A stretch of 5,783 bases of DNA. It comes from an uncultured Clostridia bacterium. Lineage in GTDB: Bacteria > Bacillota > Clostridia > Oscillospirales > Ruminococcaceae. This document shows positions 1 through 4,496 of the stretch, one piece after another. Both the position numbers and the translations under genes were made by a program. The DNA lies in contig CALGTU010000055.1 in NCBI GenBank assembly GCA_937901465.1, positions 1 to 5,783 on the forward strand. The letters are read 5' to 3'. Each line of letters starts with the position of its first letter. The first letter of the stretch is position 1. Under the pieces are notes generated by a model, which was not told the DNA's origin, did no database searches, and saw only the letters and a list, made by a program, of their open reading frames with translations.

Positions 1-173
1 TCAAACATGCCGTCTGTGTCAGCGATGTCACGAAGGTCCTTTACCTGTCCGTTGATTTTAACGCAACAAGCAGCCTTGTAAAGACCCATTCCTATTCCCT
101 TGATAATTTCGGCATAGGTAAGTCCGTTTTCAACTTCCTTAACAGAGCCGTCTTTGAGTGTTAATTTAACCAT
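1..173 (-). CDS. thrS: Threonyl-tRNA synthetase, N-terminal TGS domain (partial, runs off window)
   Basis: Threonyl-tRNA synthetase charges tRNA-Thr with threonine in the cytoplasm. Only the first 57 codons are in the window. They read MVKLTLKDGSVKEVENG and then a segment with KAACCVKINGQVKDLRD, which matches the ubiquitin-like TGS domain at the N-terminus of bacterial ThrRS: a beta-rich opening with KDGS, then an ACC-x-VNG-like stretch before DLR. The ATG at 173-171 has an AAGGAAG ribosome binding site 7 nt upstream and lies one base after the stop of the preceding membrane-protein gene, so it is probably co-transcribed and translationally coupled. The threonine-specific T-box leader 2 kb upstream, with no terminator seen in between, supports the identity independently. 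TGS domains also occur in RelA/SpoT and some nucleoside kinases; the catalytic domain is not visible, but the T-box specificity makes thrS much the best reading. Confidence 0.9.
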   Translation of the reverse strand, partial: MVKLTLKDGSVKEVENGLTYAEIIKGIGMGLYKAACCVKINGQVKDLRDIADTDGMF

Positions 174-174
174 A

Positions 175-654
175 TTAAATCTTCCTTTCAGAATTTTTTT
201 CACTTATTTTAATTAATCCGCCTGTAATTAAAGCGGTTATTGTCGAAAATACAAATGATGTTGTTGTAACAACAGCGTATTCTATCAGATACACAACAGC
301 AACAAATCCCGAGAAAATAGCAGGTCCGAAAAACATAGCAAAAAGGTCTTTCAGAAATCTTATATCAAATCTGCTTGCAAAACTTCCGAGAGCGATTAAA
401 AGTATCGGGGCAAGTATTCCTAAAGTGGTTGTAAAGACAAGCTGTGATAACGGGCAAAGCATAGACTTTTTTGTTTTCATTGTCATAACAAAAGATGTTA
501 TCATCTGCAAAATAATATATACCGACGGAACTATCTTATTTGCGATTTTGCCGTAATCATGACCATAAAGCAATGTTATGATTACAAGTGCAATAACAGT
601 AACTGCCGCCGAAAGTCCTATACAAAGAAGAATATCTTTTTTATGTTCCTTCAT
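175..654 (-). CDS. Small polytopic membrane protein, fourth gene of the thrS operon
   Basis: I do not recognise a named family. The product is about 159 aa with roughly four hydrophobic stretches (residues about 8-30, 42-59, 69-92 and 105-148), a basic loop MKTKKSM between the second and third, and a charged C-terminus ending SERKI. I chose the ATG at 654 over an in-frame TTG at 663. GGAGA sits 9 nt before the ATG but directly abuts the TTG, and the resulting N-terminus MKEHKKDILLC aligns with MKKHGKDIFFC of the upstream gene. The first 14 nt overlap the end of that gene, and the stop lies one base before the thrS ATG. The same layout as its three neighbours (short basic start, helix pair, basic loop, helix pair) suggests a divergent paralogue. 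Function is unknown; the T-box context implies expression on threonine limitation. Confidence 0.8.
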   Translation of the reverse strand: MKEHKKDILLCIGLSAAVTVIALVIITLLYGHDYGKIANKIVPSVYIILQMITSFVMTMKTKKSMLCPLSQLVFTTTLGILAPILLIALGSFASRFDIRFLKDLFAMFFGPAIFSGFVAVVYLIEYAVVTTTSFVFSTITALITGGLIKISEKNSERKI

Positions 655-1150
655 TTCCTGCAATCTCCGTATTGTTTATAGTTTCAACATTTTTATGCTT
701 TTTGTCATAGATGAGTTTTGATATATAGGATATGAGTAATGTTCCGAGCGACAGGATTATTGAAGTTACAATGGCAATTCCCACAAGAAAAACCATAAGC
801 CCTACCGCAAGAGGAACCAAAAATATCGACAGAAGTGTTTCAAACTCATTTCCGTCCTGCCATACAGTATAAGGAGCGAACTGTGATACAATGCTTATTG
901 ATATACTTATTGATATAACCGAAAGACAAACTGCATTGACAGCGGGATAGATGAGATAATGTTTTTTCATACATACGCAGAATATAGGTGCTACAATTCC
1001 GAATACGAAAAGAAGCGATATGAAAATAATGCTTCCTATATCTTCATTATCCGTTATCGCCATAAAAATAAAACTGATCAGAAGCGGAACAAAAAACGAG
1101 CCTAAGGCAACTATCGCACAGAAAAAAATATCTTTTCCGTGTTTTTTCAT
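641..1150 (-). CDS. Small polytopic membrane protein, third gene of the thrS operon
   Basis: This is an unrecognised 169-aa protein with about four hydrophobic segments: residues 9-32, 39-60, 67-91 and 105-146. A short basic loop, MKKHYLIYP (61-69), falls where the first two proteins of the cluster carry FTK(R/K)TGRT(V/L)MF. The C-terminus is a charged cytosolic-looking tail. The ATG at 1150 overlaps the upstream stop as ATGA, with a GGGGAGG ribosome binding site that lies inside the upstream coding sequence, so translational coupling is likely. Helix three contains an Ile-Ser run (ISISISISI) encoded by a perfect 12-bp tandem duplication. The N-terminus resembles that of the next gene and the overall layout matches its neighbours, so I infer distant paralogy. 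No catalytic motif is visible. A transporter subunit, a regulatory membrane protein or a lineage-specific protein are all possible. Confidence 0.82.
   Translation of the reverse strand: MKKHGKDIFFCAIVALGSFFVPLLISFIFMAITDNEDIGSIIFISLLFVFGIVAPIFCVCMKKHYLIYPAVNAVCLSVISISISISIVSQFAPYTVWQDGNEFETLLSIFLVPLAVGLMVFLVGIAIVTSIILSLGTLLISYISKLIYDKKHKNVETINNTEIAGNEGT
894..917. repeat. Perfect 12-bp tandem duplication inside the third membrane-protein gene
   Basis: CTTATTGATATA occurs twice head to tail. On the coding strand it produces the ISISISISI run in the third hydrophobic segment and keeps the frame (four codons per unit), so copy-number change would lengthen the helix without disrupting the gene. 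Confidence 0.85.
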
Positions 1151-1656
1151 TGTAAATCCTCCCCTGTTGTTTCAATCTGAGGAACATCAGAAGATTCTGC
1201 TTTTTTATCCATATTGGATTTTGTTATCATCGATACCGCCCATGGTATTAAAAAACCTTCTGCACAGGAAACAACAACGGTCAGTATCGTCGTCACGACT
1301 GCGATTATGAAGAAAGGACCTGTAAAAATTGTTGCAAACAAAGAAAACAGCATAATGCTTTCAAGCGCGTTCGCATCACCGAACTCGCCATTGGTTACCA
1401 TCAAAGCAGCAATAATAATAAGCGTAATCGATAAAATCAATCGGGAAACACCCACAGTAACAGGAAACATAAGAGTTCTTCCTGTTTTTTTAGTGAAAAA
1501 TACCGCTTCAACAACAAGAACCGCCATATTTATAGCAGAAAAAAGCATATCCAACGGAATTTCTTCTTGGAGCATATTAAGCCCTATCGAAACGCCGATA
1601 TGAACAACAGACAATACAATCGCTATCAAAAGGTCTCTTTTTCTGTTTTCTTCCAT
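1147..1656 (-). CDS. Small polytopic membrane protein, second gene of the thrS operon
   Basis: This 169-aa protein of unrecognised family has about four hydrophobic segments: residues 8-29, 35-54, 64-88 and 101-145. The polar, acidic tail ends SSDVPQIETTGEDLQ. It is clearly paralogous to the first gene. Residues 49-67 carry VEAV-FTKKTGRTLMFPVT at exactly the same residue numbers as the equivalent stretch in the first protein, and the tails share SSD--QIETTGE. The ATG at 1656 shares its A with the upstream TAA stop (TAATG), and a GGGGAGG ribosome binding site lies inside the end of the upstream gene. The FTKKTGR segment should be a basic loop between helices two and three and is the best signature for a homology search. 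Function is unknown; expression should follow the upstream threonine T-box. Confidence 0.85.
   Translation of the reverse strand: MEENRKRDLLIAIVLSVVHIGVSIGLNMLQEEIPLDMLFSAINMAVLVVEAVFFTKKTGRTLMFPVTVGVSRLILSITLIIIAALMVTNGEFGDANALESIMLFSLFATIFTGPFFIIAVVTTILTVVVSCAEGFLIPWAVSMITKSNMDKKAESSDVPQIETTGEDLQ
1158..1181. repeat. Intergenic-junction repeat, copy 1 (end of second gene/RBS of third)
   Basis: These 24 bp are identical to 1664-1687; similarity continues to 1196 with two mismatches. On the minus strand the repeat encodes the QIETTGE tail of the second membrane protein and includes the GGGGAGG ribosome binding site of the third. Confidence 0.9.
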
Positions 1657-2147
1657 TACAATACCTCCCCTGTTGTTTCAATCTGAGAAATATCAGAAGA
1701 TTTTTCTCTTTTATTCATAACCGCCTTTGTTATCAGCGATGATATTATTGCAACCGCAAAAACCGCAAGGCATGAGATAACCGTGAGTATTACTATAATC
1801 ATAACACCAAGACCAGCGAAAAGTCCGCCGAAAAGTTGCATAACGGTAGCAAACGCCGAATCGGTTTCTGCTGAAAGAATGCCATCAAGCAGGCAATACG
1901 AATAAATAACAAGTGTTAAAGACGAAAGAAACTGATATATAAGTGCCGTTACAGAGAACATAACCGTTCTGCCTGTTCTTTTTGTGAAAACAACCGCTTC
2001 AACAGCGAGTATCGCCGCAATAATCAGAAAAATAATAAAAAAATGAATTACACCTGTCAAAAGCAACAATGCTCTGAAAATAATGAGATTAACGAAACAT
2101 ACCGCAGCCGCGGTGAAAAAATCTGCCCAGAAATTTCTTTTTGTCAT
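1656..2147 (-). CDS. Small polytopic membrane protein, first gene after the threonine T-box
   Basis: This 163-aa protein of unrecognised family is the first gene behind the T-box leader. The ATG at 2147 has AGGGGG 7 nt upstream, and that site lies just past the U-tract of the leader terminator, so neither it nor the gene is transcribed unless the T-box antiterminates. The sequence is mostly hydrophobic, with segments at residues 9-31, 33-54, 63-87 and 104-141. A basic loop at 54-64 (FTKRTGRTVMF) precedes the third, and the hydrophilic tail ends SSDISQIETTGEVL. It is a close relative of the next gene and a more distant one of the two after that. T-box-controlled membrane proteins are often amino-acid transporters, so a role in threonine uptake is conceivable. 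However, at 163 aa it is far smaller than the known permeases and no transporter motif is visible. Confidence 0.85.
   Translation of the reverse strand: MTKRNFWADFFTAAAVCFVNLIIFRALLLLTGVIHFFIIFLIIAAILAVEAVVFTKRTGRTVMFSVTALIYQFLSSLTLVIYSYCLLDGILSAETDSAFATVMQLFGGLFAGLGVMIIVILTVISCLAVFAVAIISSLITKAVMNKREKSSDISQIETTGEVL
1664..1687. repeat. Intergenic-junction repeat, copy 2 (end of first gene/RBS of second)
   Basis: This copy is identical over 24 bp to 1158-1181. It encodes the same QIETTGE tail in the first membrane protein and carries the ribosome binding site of the second. It marks a tandem duplication, or later gene conversion, of a whole gene-plus-RBS unit. Confidence 0.9.
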
Positions 2148-2166
2148 AGATAATCCCCCTTATTGT

Positions 2167-2204
2167 AAAAAATAAAACGCCCCCTGACTATTAGCCAAGG
2201 GGCG
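2167..2204 (-). terminator. T-box leader intrinsic terminator
   Basis: An 11-bp stem pairs CGCCCCTTGGC (2204-2194) with GTCAGGGGGCG (2188-2178) around a TAATA loop, and is followed by TTTTATTTTTT. Its 5' arm (2204-2199) is the same segment that pairs with GGG and GCG of the T-box sequence in the antiterminator, so the two folds exclude each other. It ends 6 nt before the ribosome binding site of the first structural gene. Confidence 0.93.
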
Positions 2205-2430
2205 ATGATAACCGCTGTTCCACCCAAGTTCACAAAGAGATAATATCCCCTTTGTCTCATTGACGCTCTGTAACGGGAGCGACCCGTTGCACTTACAGAA
2301 AAACTTTCGTGCACGCTCAAAGGTGGTAACTGAATTCTGTCCGCCGCCGCATTTTCAGCCAAGATGCAGCTCTCTTCAAGGCGAAGCTCTGAAAACAGCC
2401 TTCCTTATCAACGCATTTTGATATTATTGC
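2167..2430 (-). promoter_or_regulatory. T-box riboswitch, threonine (ACC) specifier
   Basis: This leader RNA senses uncharged tRNA-Thr and controls transcription of the downstream operon. In transcript order it has the Stem I distal motifs AGAGAGCTG (2375-2367) and GGCTGAAAATGC (2360-2349). The specifier loop follows, reading ACC ACC TTTGAG, with the first ACC (2327-2325) in the usual place, followed by a purine and then TTTGAG. A 6-bp hairpin AACGGG/CCCGTT comes next (2288-2272), then a 9-bp Stem III (2255-2232). The T-box sequence AACTTGGGTGGAACAGCGG (2230-2212) can form the antiterminator with CGCCCC at 2204-2199. The bulge UGGA would pair with a tRNA ending UCCA, that is, discriminator U73. 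Specifier and thrS context agree on threonine. The 5' end is estimated from the promoter. Confidence 0.95.
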
Positions 2431-2436
2431 ACCTTT

Positions 2437-2465
2437 ATTATAATAGTATCATACAACTTTGTCAA
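2437..2465 (-). promoter_or_regulatory. Sigma-A promoter of the T-box/thrS operon
   Basis: TTGACA (2465-2460) and TATAAT (2442-2437) are separated by exactly 17 bp, a full match to the vegetative sigma consensus. The upstream DNA is A/T-rich, with A-tracts that could act as an UP element. The expected start is near 2430-2428. A promoter this strong fits control by attenuation in the leader rather than by initiation. Confidence 0.9.
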
Positions 2466-2525
2466 GCAGTTTTTATATATTTTAAATAGTTTTTTAACAT
2501 TTTCCGTTTATTTGCATAATTTTTC

Positions 2526-2554
2526 TTGACAACCCCTTTAAAAAAGTATAAAAT
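2526..2554 (+). promoter_or_regulatory. Candidate sigma-A promoter in the divergent intergenic region
   Basis: TTGACA (2526-2531) and TAAAAT (2549-2554) are separated by 17 bp, a good vegetative-type match. It fires rightwards with an expected start near 2561, back to back with the T-box promoter about 60 bp away. It could drive a small RNA or a long (about 320 nt) leader of rny. Confidence 0.55.
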
Positions 2555-2559
2555 AAGAT

Positions 2560-2630
2560 AGTATTGCAAGTTATGCCCTGTTGCAGATTGCAATACTTTG
2601 AAAGTGCCGATTTGTCGGCTTTATATATAT
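2560..2630 (+). ncRNA. Candidate small RNA or structured leader
   Basis: No known RNA family is recognised. The segment begins with a perfect 10-bp inverted repeat, AGTATTGCAA (2560-2569) and TTGCAATACT (2588-2597), with an 18-nt loop. It starts at the predicted transcription start of the 2526-2554 promoter. A second hairpin, GCCGA TTTG TCGGC (2606-2619), runs into TTTATATATATT, a weak terminator-like ending. This would give a transcript of about 70 nt. Alternatively the 38-bp dyad is an operator over the start site, or the structures belong to a longer rny 5' UTR. A further weak hairpin, ACAGCA/TGCTGT at 2694-2715 with a T-run at 2727-2732, offers a second possible end and would give about 175 nt. 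Confidence 0.3.
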
Positions 2631-2788
2631 TATTATCATCTGAAGAATTTACTCATCGCTCTGAGGAACGATTTTTCCTTGAACATAGAAAAAACAGCAT
2701 TATTTACCCTGCTGTCATCATTATTATTTTTTAAGGAATCGTTTACAATCCGAAGATACGATGCTTACTGATAGTTTTTCAAGTTTTT

Positions 2789-2817
2789 TTGACAGATTTT
2801 CGTACTTTATATAAAGT
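2789..2817 (+). promoter_or_regulatory. Candidate rny-proximal promoter
   Basis: TTGACA (2789-2794) is followed after 17 bp by TAAAGT (2812-2817), or after 15 bp by TATAAA (2810-2815). The -35 is perfect and the -10 mediocre. The start would lie near 2823, giving a leader of about 55 nt before the rny ribosome binding site. The TTG of this -35 also opens the rny frame 30 codons early, which argues against that TTG being a translation start. Confidence 0.55.
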
Positions 2818-2863
2818 TGGAATATTCGGTGCTGTTACCATTTTTTTCAATTCAATTTTATAT

Positions 2864-2870
2864 AAAGGAG
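2864..2870 (+). promoter_or_regulatory. rny ribosome binding site (decides the start)
   Basis: AAAGGAG lies 8 nt before the ATG at 2879. An ATG at 2872, only 1 nt after this site, is in another frame and is too close to use. No comparable site precedes the upstream in-frame TTG at 2789, so 2879 is the start. Confidence 0.85.
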
Positions 2871-2878
2871 AATGCTTA

Positions 2879-4441
2879 ATGACTACCCAGGCCATTATAT
2901 GCATTGTCGCCGCATTTGTAATAGGTGCTGTTATAGCAGGAATCATATTCTTCAATGTGGGCATTGCATACAGAAAACAGAAAGCAGAAGCAGAATTGGG
3001 TTCAGCAGAAAAAGAAGCAAAGCGCATTGTTGATGATGCTGAAAAGGAAGCTGAAACAAAGAAGAAAGTCGCTTTGGTTGAAGCGAAAGACGAAATTCAC
3101 AAGCTCCGTTCAGAAGCCGATAAAGAAATCAAAGAACGCCGCGGTGAAATTTCAAGACAGGAAAGAAGAATCCAGCAAAAAGAAGAAAACCTTGACAAAA
3201 AGCAGGCTCAGCTCGAAAAGAAAGAAGATGCCATTGTTCAGAGAAACAAGCTTTCAGAAGAAAAACTCGAAGAAGCTGAAAAGATCAAGAAAAGCCAGAT
3301 GGAAATTCTTGAAAGAATCTCTGAATTCACTATGGACCAGGCAAAAGAACATCTTCTCTCAATGGTTGAAACCGAGCTTGTTCATGATAAAGCTGTAAGA
3401 ATCGCAAACAACGAATTACAGATAAAGGAAGAATGCGAAGATCGCGCAAGAAGCCTTGTATCACTCGCTATTGCAAAAGTTGCCGCAGACCAGGTATCAG
3501 AAACAGCAGTTTCTGTTGTTCCCCTTCCCAGCGATGAAATGAAGGGAAGAATCATCGGTCGTGAAGGCAGAAACATAAGAACTCTCGAAACACTCACAGG
3601 TGTTGACCTTATCATCGACGATACACCCGAAGCTATAACACTTTCATGCTTCGATCAGGTTCGCCGTGAAGTTGCAAGAATTGCTCTTGAAAAACTCATT
3701 GCCGACGGAAGAATTCACCCCGCACGCATTGAAGAAATGGTTGACAAGGCTCGCCGTGAGGTTGAACATAAGATCAAGCAGGAAGGTGAACGTGCTGTTC
3801 TCGAAACAAACGTTCATGGTATCAATAACGAACTCGTAAAACTCATCGGTCGTCTTCGTTACAGAACAAGTTATCGCCAGAACGTTCTTGACCACTCAAT
3901 CGAAGTTGCACACCTTGCGGGTGTTATGGCTGCCGAACTCGGCGTTGACCCGACAACAGCAAGAAGAGCAGGTCTTTTACATGATATCGGTAAAGCACTC
4001 AGTTCTGAAATTGAAGGCTCACACGTTCAGATAGGTGTTGATGTCTGCCGCAAGTATAAAGAAAGTGCAGATGTTATCCACGCTATCGAAGCTCACCACG
4101 GTGATGTTGAATGTAAAACAGTTATCGCTGCTCTCGTTCAGGCCGCAGATGCTATCTCAGCTGCACGTCCTGCTGCAAGAAGCGAAAACTATGAAAACTA
4201 CATCAAGCGTCTTCAGAAACTCGAAGAAATCTGTACCTCTTACGAAGGGGTTGAAAAATCATTCGCTATCCAGGCAGGTAGAGAAGTCCGCATAATGATT
4301 TCTCCCGAACAGGTTAACGATGAAAAGATGATAATCGTTGCAAGAGAAATTGCAAAGAGAATCGAATCTGAAATGGATTATCCCGGACAGATCAAGGTAC
4401 ATCTTATCCGTGAAAGCAGGGCTATAGAATACGCCAAGTAA
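2879..4441 (+). CDS. rny: Ribonuclease Y
   Basis: RNase Y is the membrane-anchored endoribonuclease that initiates bulk mRNA decay and processing in many Firmicutes. The protein is 520 aa, the usual family length. Domains in order are an N-terminal membrane anchor (residues 5-25), a long Lys/Glu-rich coiled coil (about 30-150), a KH RNA-binding domain with GRIIGREGRNIR (GxxG at 227-230), and an HD phosphohydrolase domain. The HD domain has H339 in LDHS, the catalytic H368-D369 in GLLHDIGKA, and EAHHGD at 404-409. A conserved C-terminal region ends RESRAIEYAK. All key residues are present. The ATG at 2879 has an AAAGGAG site; the upstream in-frame extension would add 30 residues and run through a promoter. 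A strong terminator follows the stop, and a likely promoter lies about 60-90 bp upstream, so it may be monocistronic. Confidence 0.98.
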   Translation: MTTQAIICIVAAFVIGAVIAGIIFFNVGIAYRKQKAEAELGSAEKEAKRIVDDAEKEAETKKKVALVEAKDEIHKLRSEADKEIKERRGEISRQERRIQQKEENLDKKQAQLEKKEDAIVQRNKLSEEKLEEAEKIKKSQMEILERISEFTMDQAKEHLLSMVETELVHDKAVRIANNELQIKEECEDRARSLVSLAIAKVAADQVSETAVSVVPLPSDEMKGRIIGREGRNIRTLETLTGVDLIIDDTPEAITLSCFDQVRREVARIALEKLIADGRIHPARIEEMVDKARREVEHKIKQEGERAVLETNVHGINNELVKLIGRLRYRTSYRQNVLDHSIEVAHLAGVMAAELGVDPTTARRAGLLHDIGKALSSEIEGSHVQIGVDVCRKYKESADVIHAIEAHHGDVECKTVIAALVQAADAISAARPAARSENYENYIKRLQKLEEICTSYEGVEKSFAIQAGREVRIMISPEQVNDEKMIIVAREIAKRIESEMDYPGQIKVHLIRESRAIEYAK

Positions 4442-4447
4442 CAATAA

Positions 4448-4479
4448 CTCCCCTGTTTAAAAAAACAGGGGAGATTTTT
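4448..4479 (+). terminator. Intrinsic terminator after rny
   Basis: An 11-bp perfect stem pairs CTCCCCTGTTT (4448-4458) with AAACAGGGGAG (4463-4473) around an AAAA loop, and is followed by ATTTTTAT. It starts 6 nt after the rny stop. The next gene's AGGAGG is only 5 nt past the T-tract, so that gene either relies on read-through or on a promoter inside the end of rny. Confidence 0.9.
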
Positions 4480-4496
4480 ATAACAGGAGGGATTTT

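Larger units (their letters stand above)
2466..2788. other. Divergent intergenic region without a convincing gene
   Basis: This AT-rich stretch separates the leftward T-box promoter from the rightward promoter next to rny. Apart from the promoter candidate at 2526-2554 and the hairpins at 2560-2619 and 2694-2715, I find no supported gene in any frame. On the minus strand 2764-2636 is an open frame of 42 codons with protein-like composition near its end (MFKEKSFLRAMSKFFR). It lacks an ATG until residue 27 and has no placed ribosome binding site, so I do not call it as coding. Confidence 0.6.

Noticed and set aside
661..663. TTG as start of the fourth membrane-protein gene
   Set aside because: The GGAGA site directly abuts it, leaving no spacer. 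The ATG at 654 has correct spacing and aligns with the paralogue's N-terminus.
1020..1310. Plus-strand 96-codon open frame
   Set aside because: It is antisense to the second and third membrane-protein genes; low-complexity translation and no ribosome binding site.
1214..1603. Plus-strand 129-codon open frame
   Set aside because: It is antisense to the second membrane-protein gene, without a placed ribosome binding site, and is a by-product of that gene's codon use.
2144..2362. Minus-strand 72-codon open frame ahead of the first membrane-protein gene
   Set aside because: It lies across the T-box leader, covering the specifier, the T-box sequence and the terminator. Its sequence is fully explained by the conserved RNA motifs, and it has no membrane or family-like character.
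2560..2735. 6S RNA
   Set aside because: The possible length of about 175 nt would fit, but the 5' and 3' ends do not pair into the long rod with a central bubble; the structure seen is local hairpins.
2636..2764. Minus-strand open frame of 42 codons ending MFKEKSFLRAMSKFFR
   Set aside because: The composition looks protein-like, but there is no ATG/GTG/TTG near its beginning, a stop lies just upstream, and no ribosome binding site precedes the internal ATG at 2686. It may be a gene remnant or chance; I could not support either.
2789..2878. In-frame upstream extension of rny from a TTG
   Set aside because: The TTG is part of a TTGACA -35 box and has no ribosome binding site. The ATG at 2879 has AAAGGAG and gives the exact family length with the membrane anchor at the start.
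2955..3398. Plus-strand 147-codon Lys/Ser-rich open frame
   Set aside because: It is an out-of-frame shadow of the Lys/Glu-rich coiled-coil part of rny.
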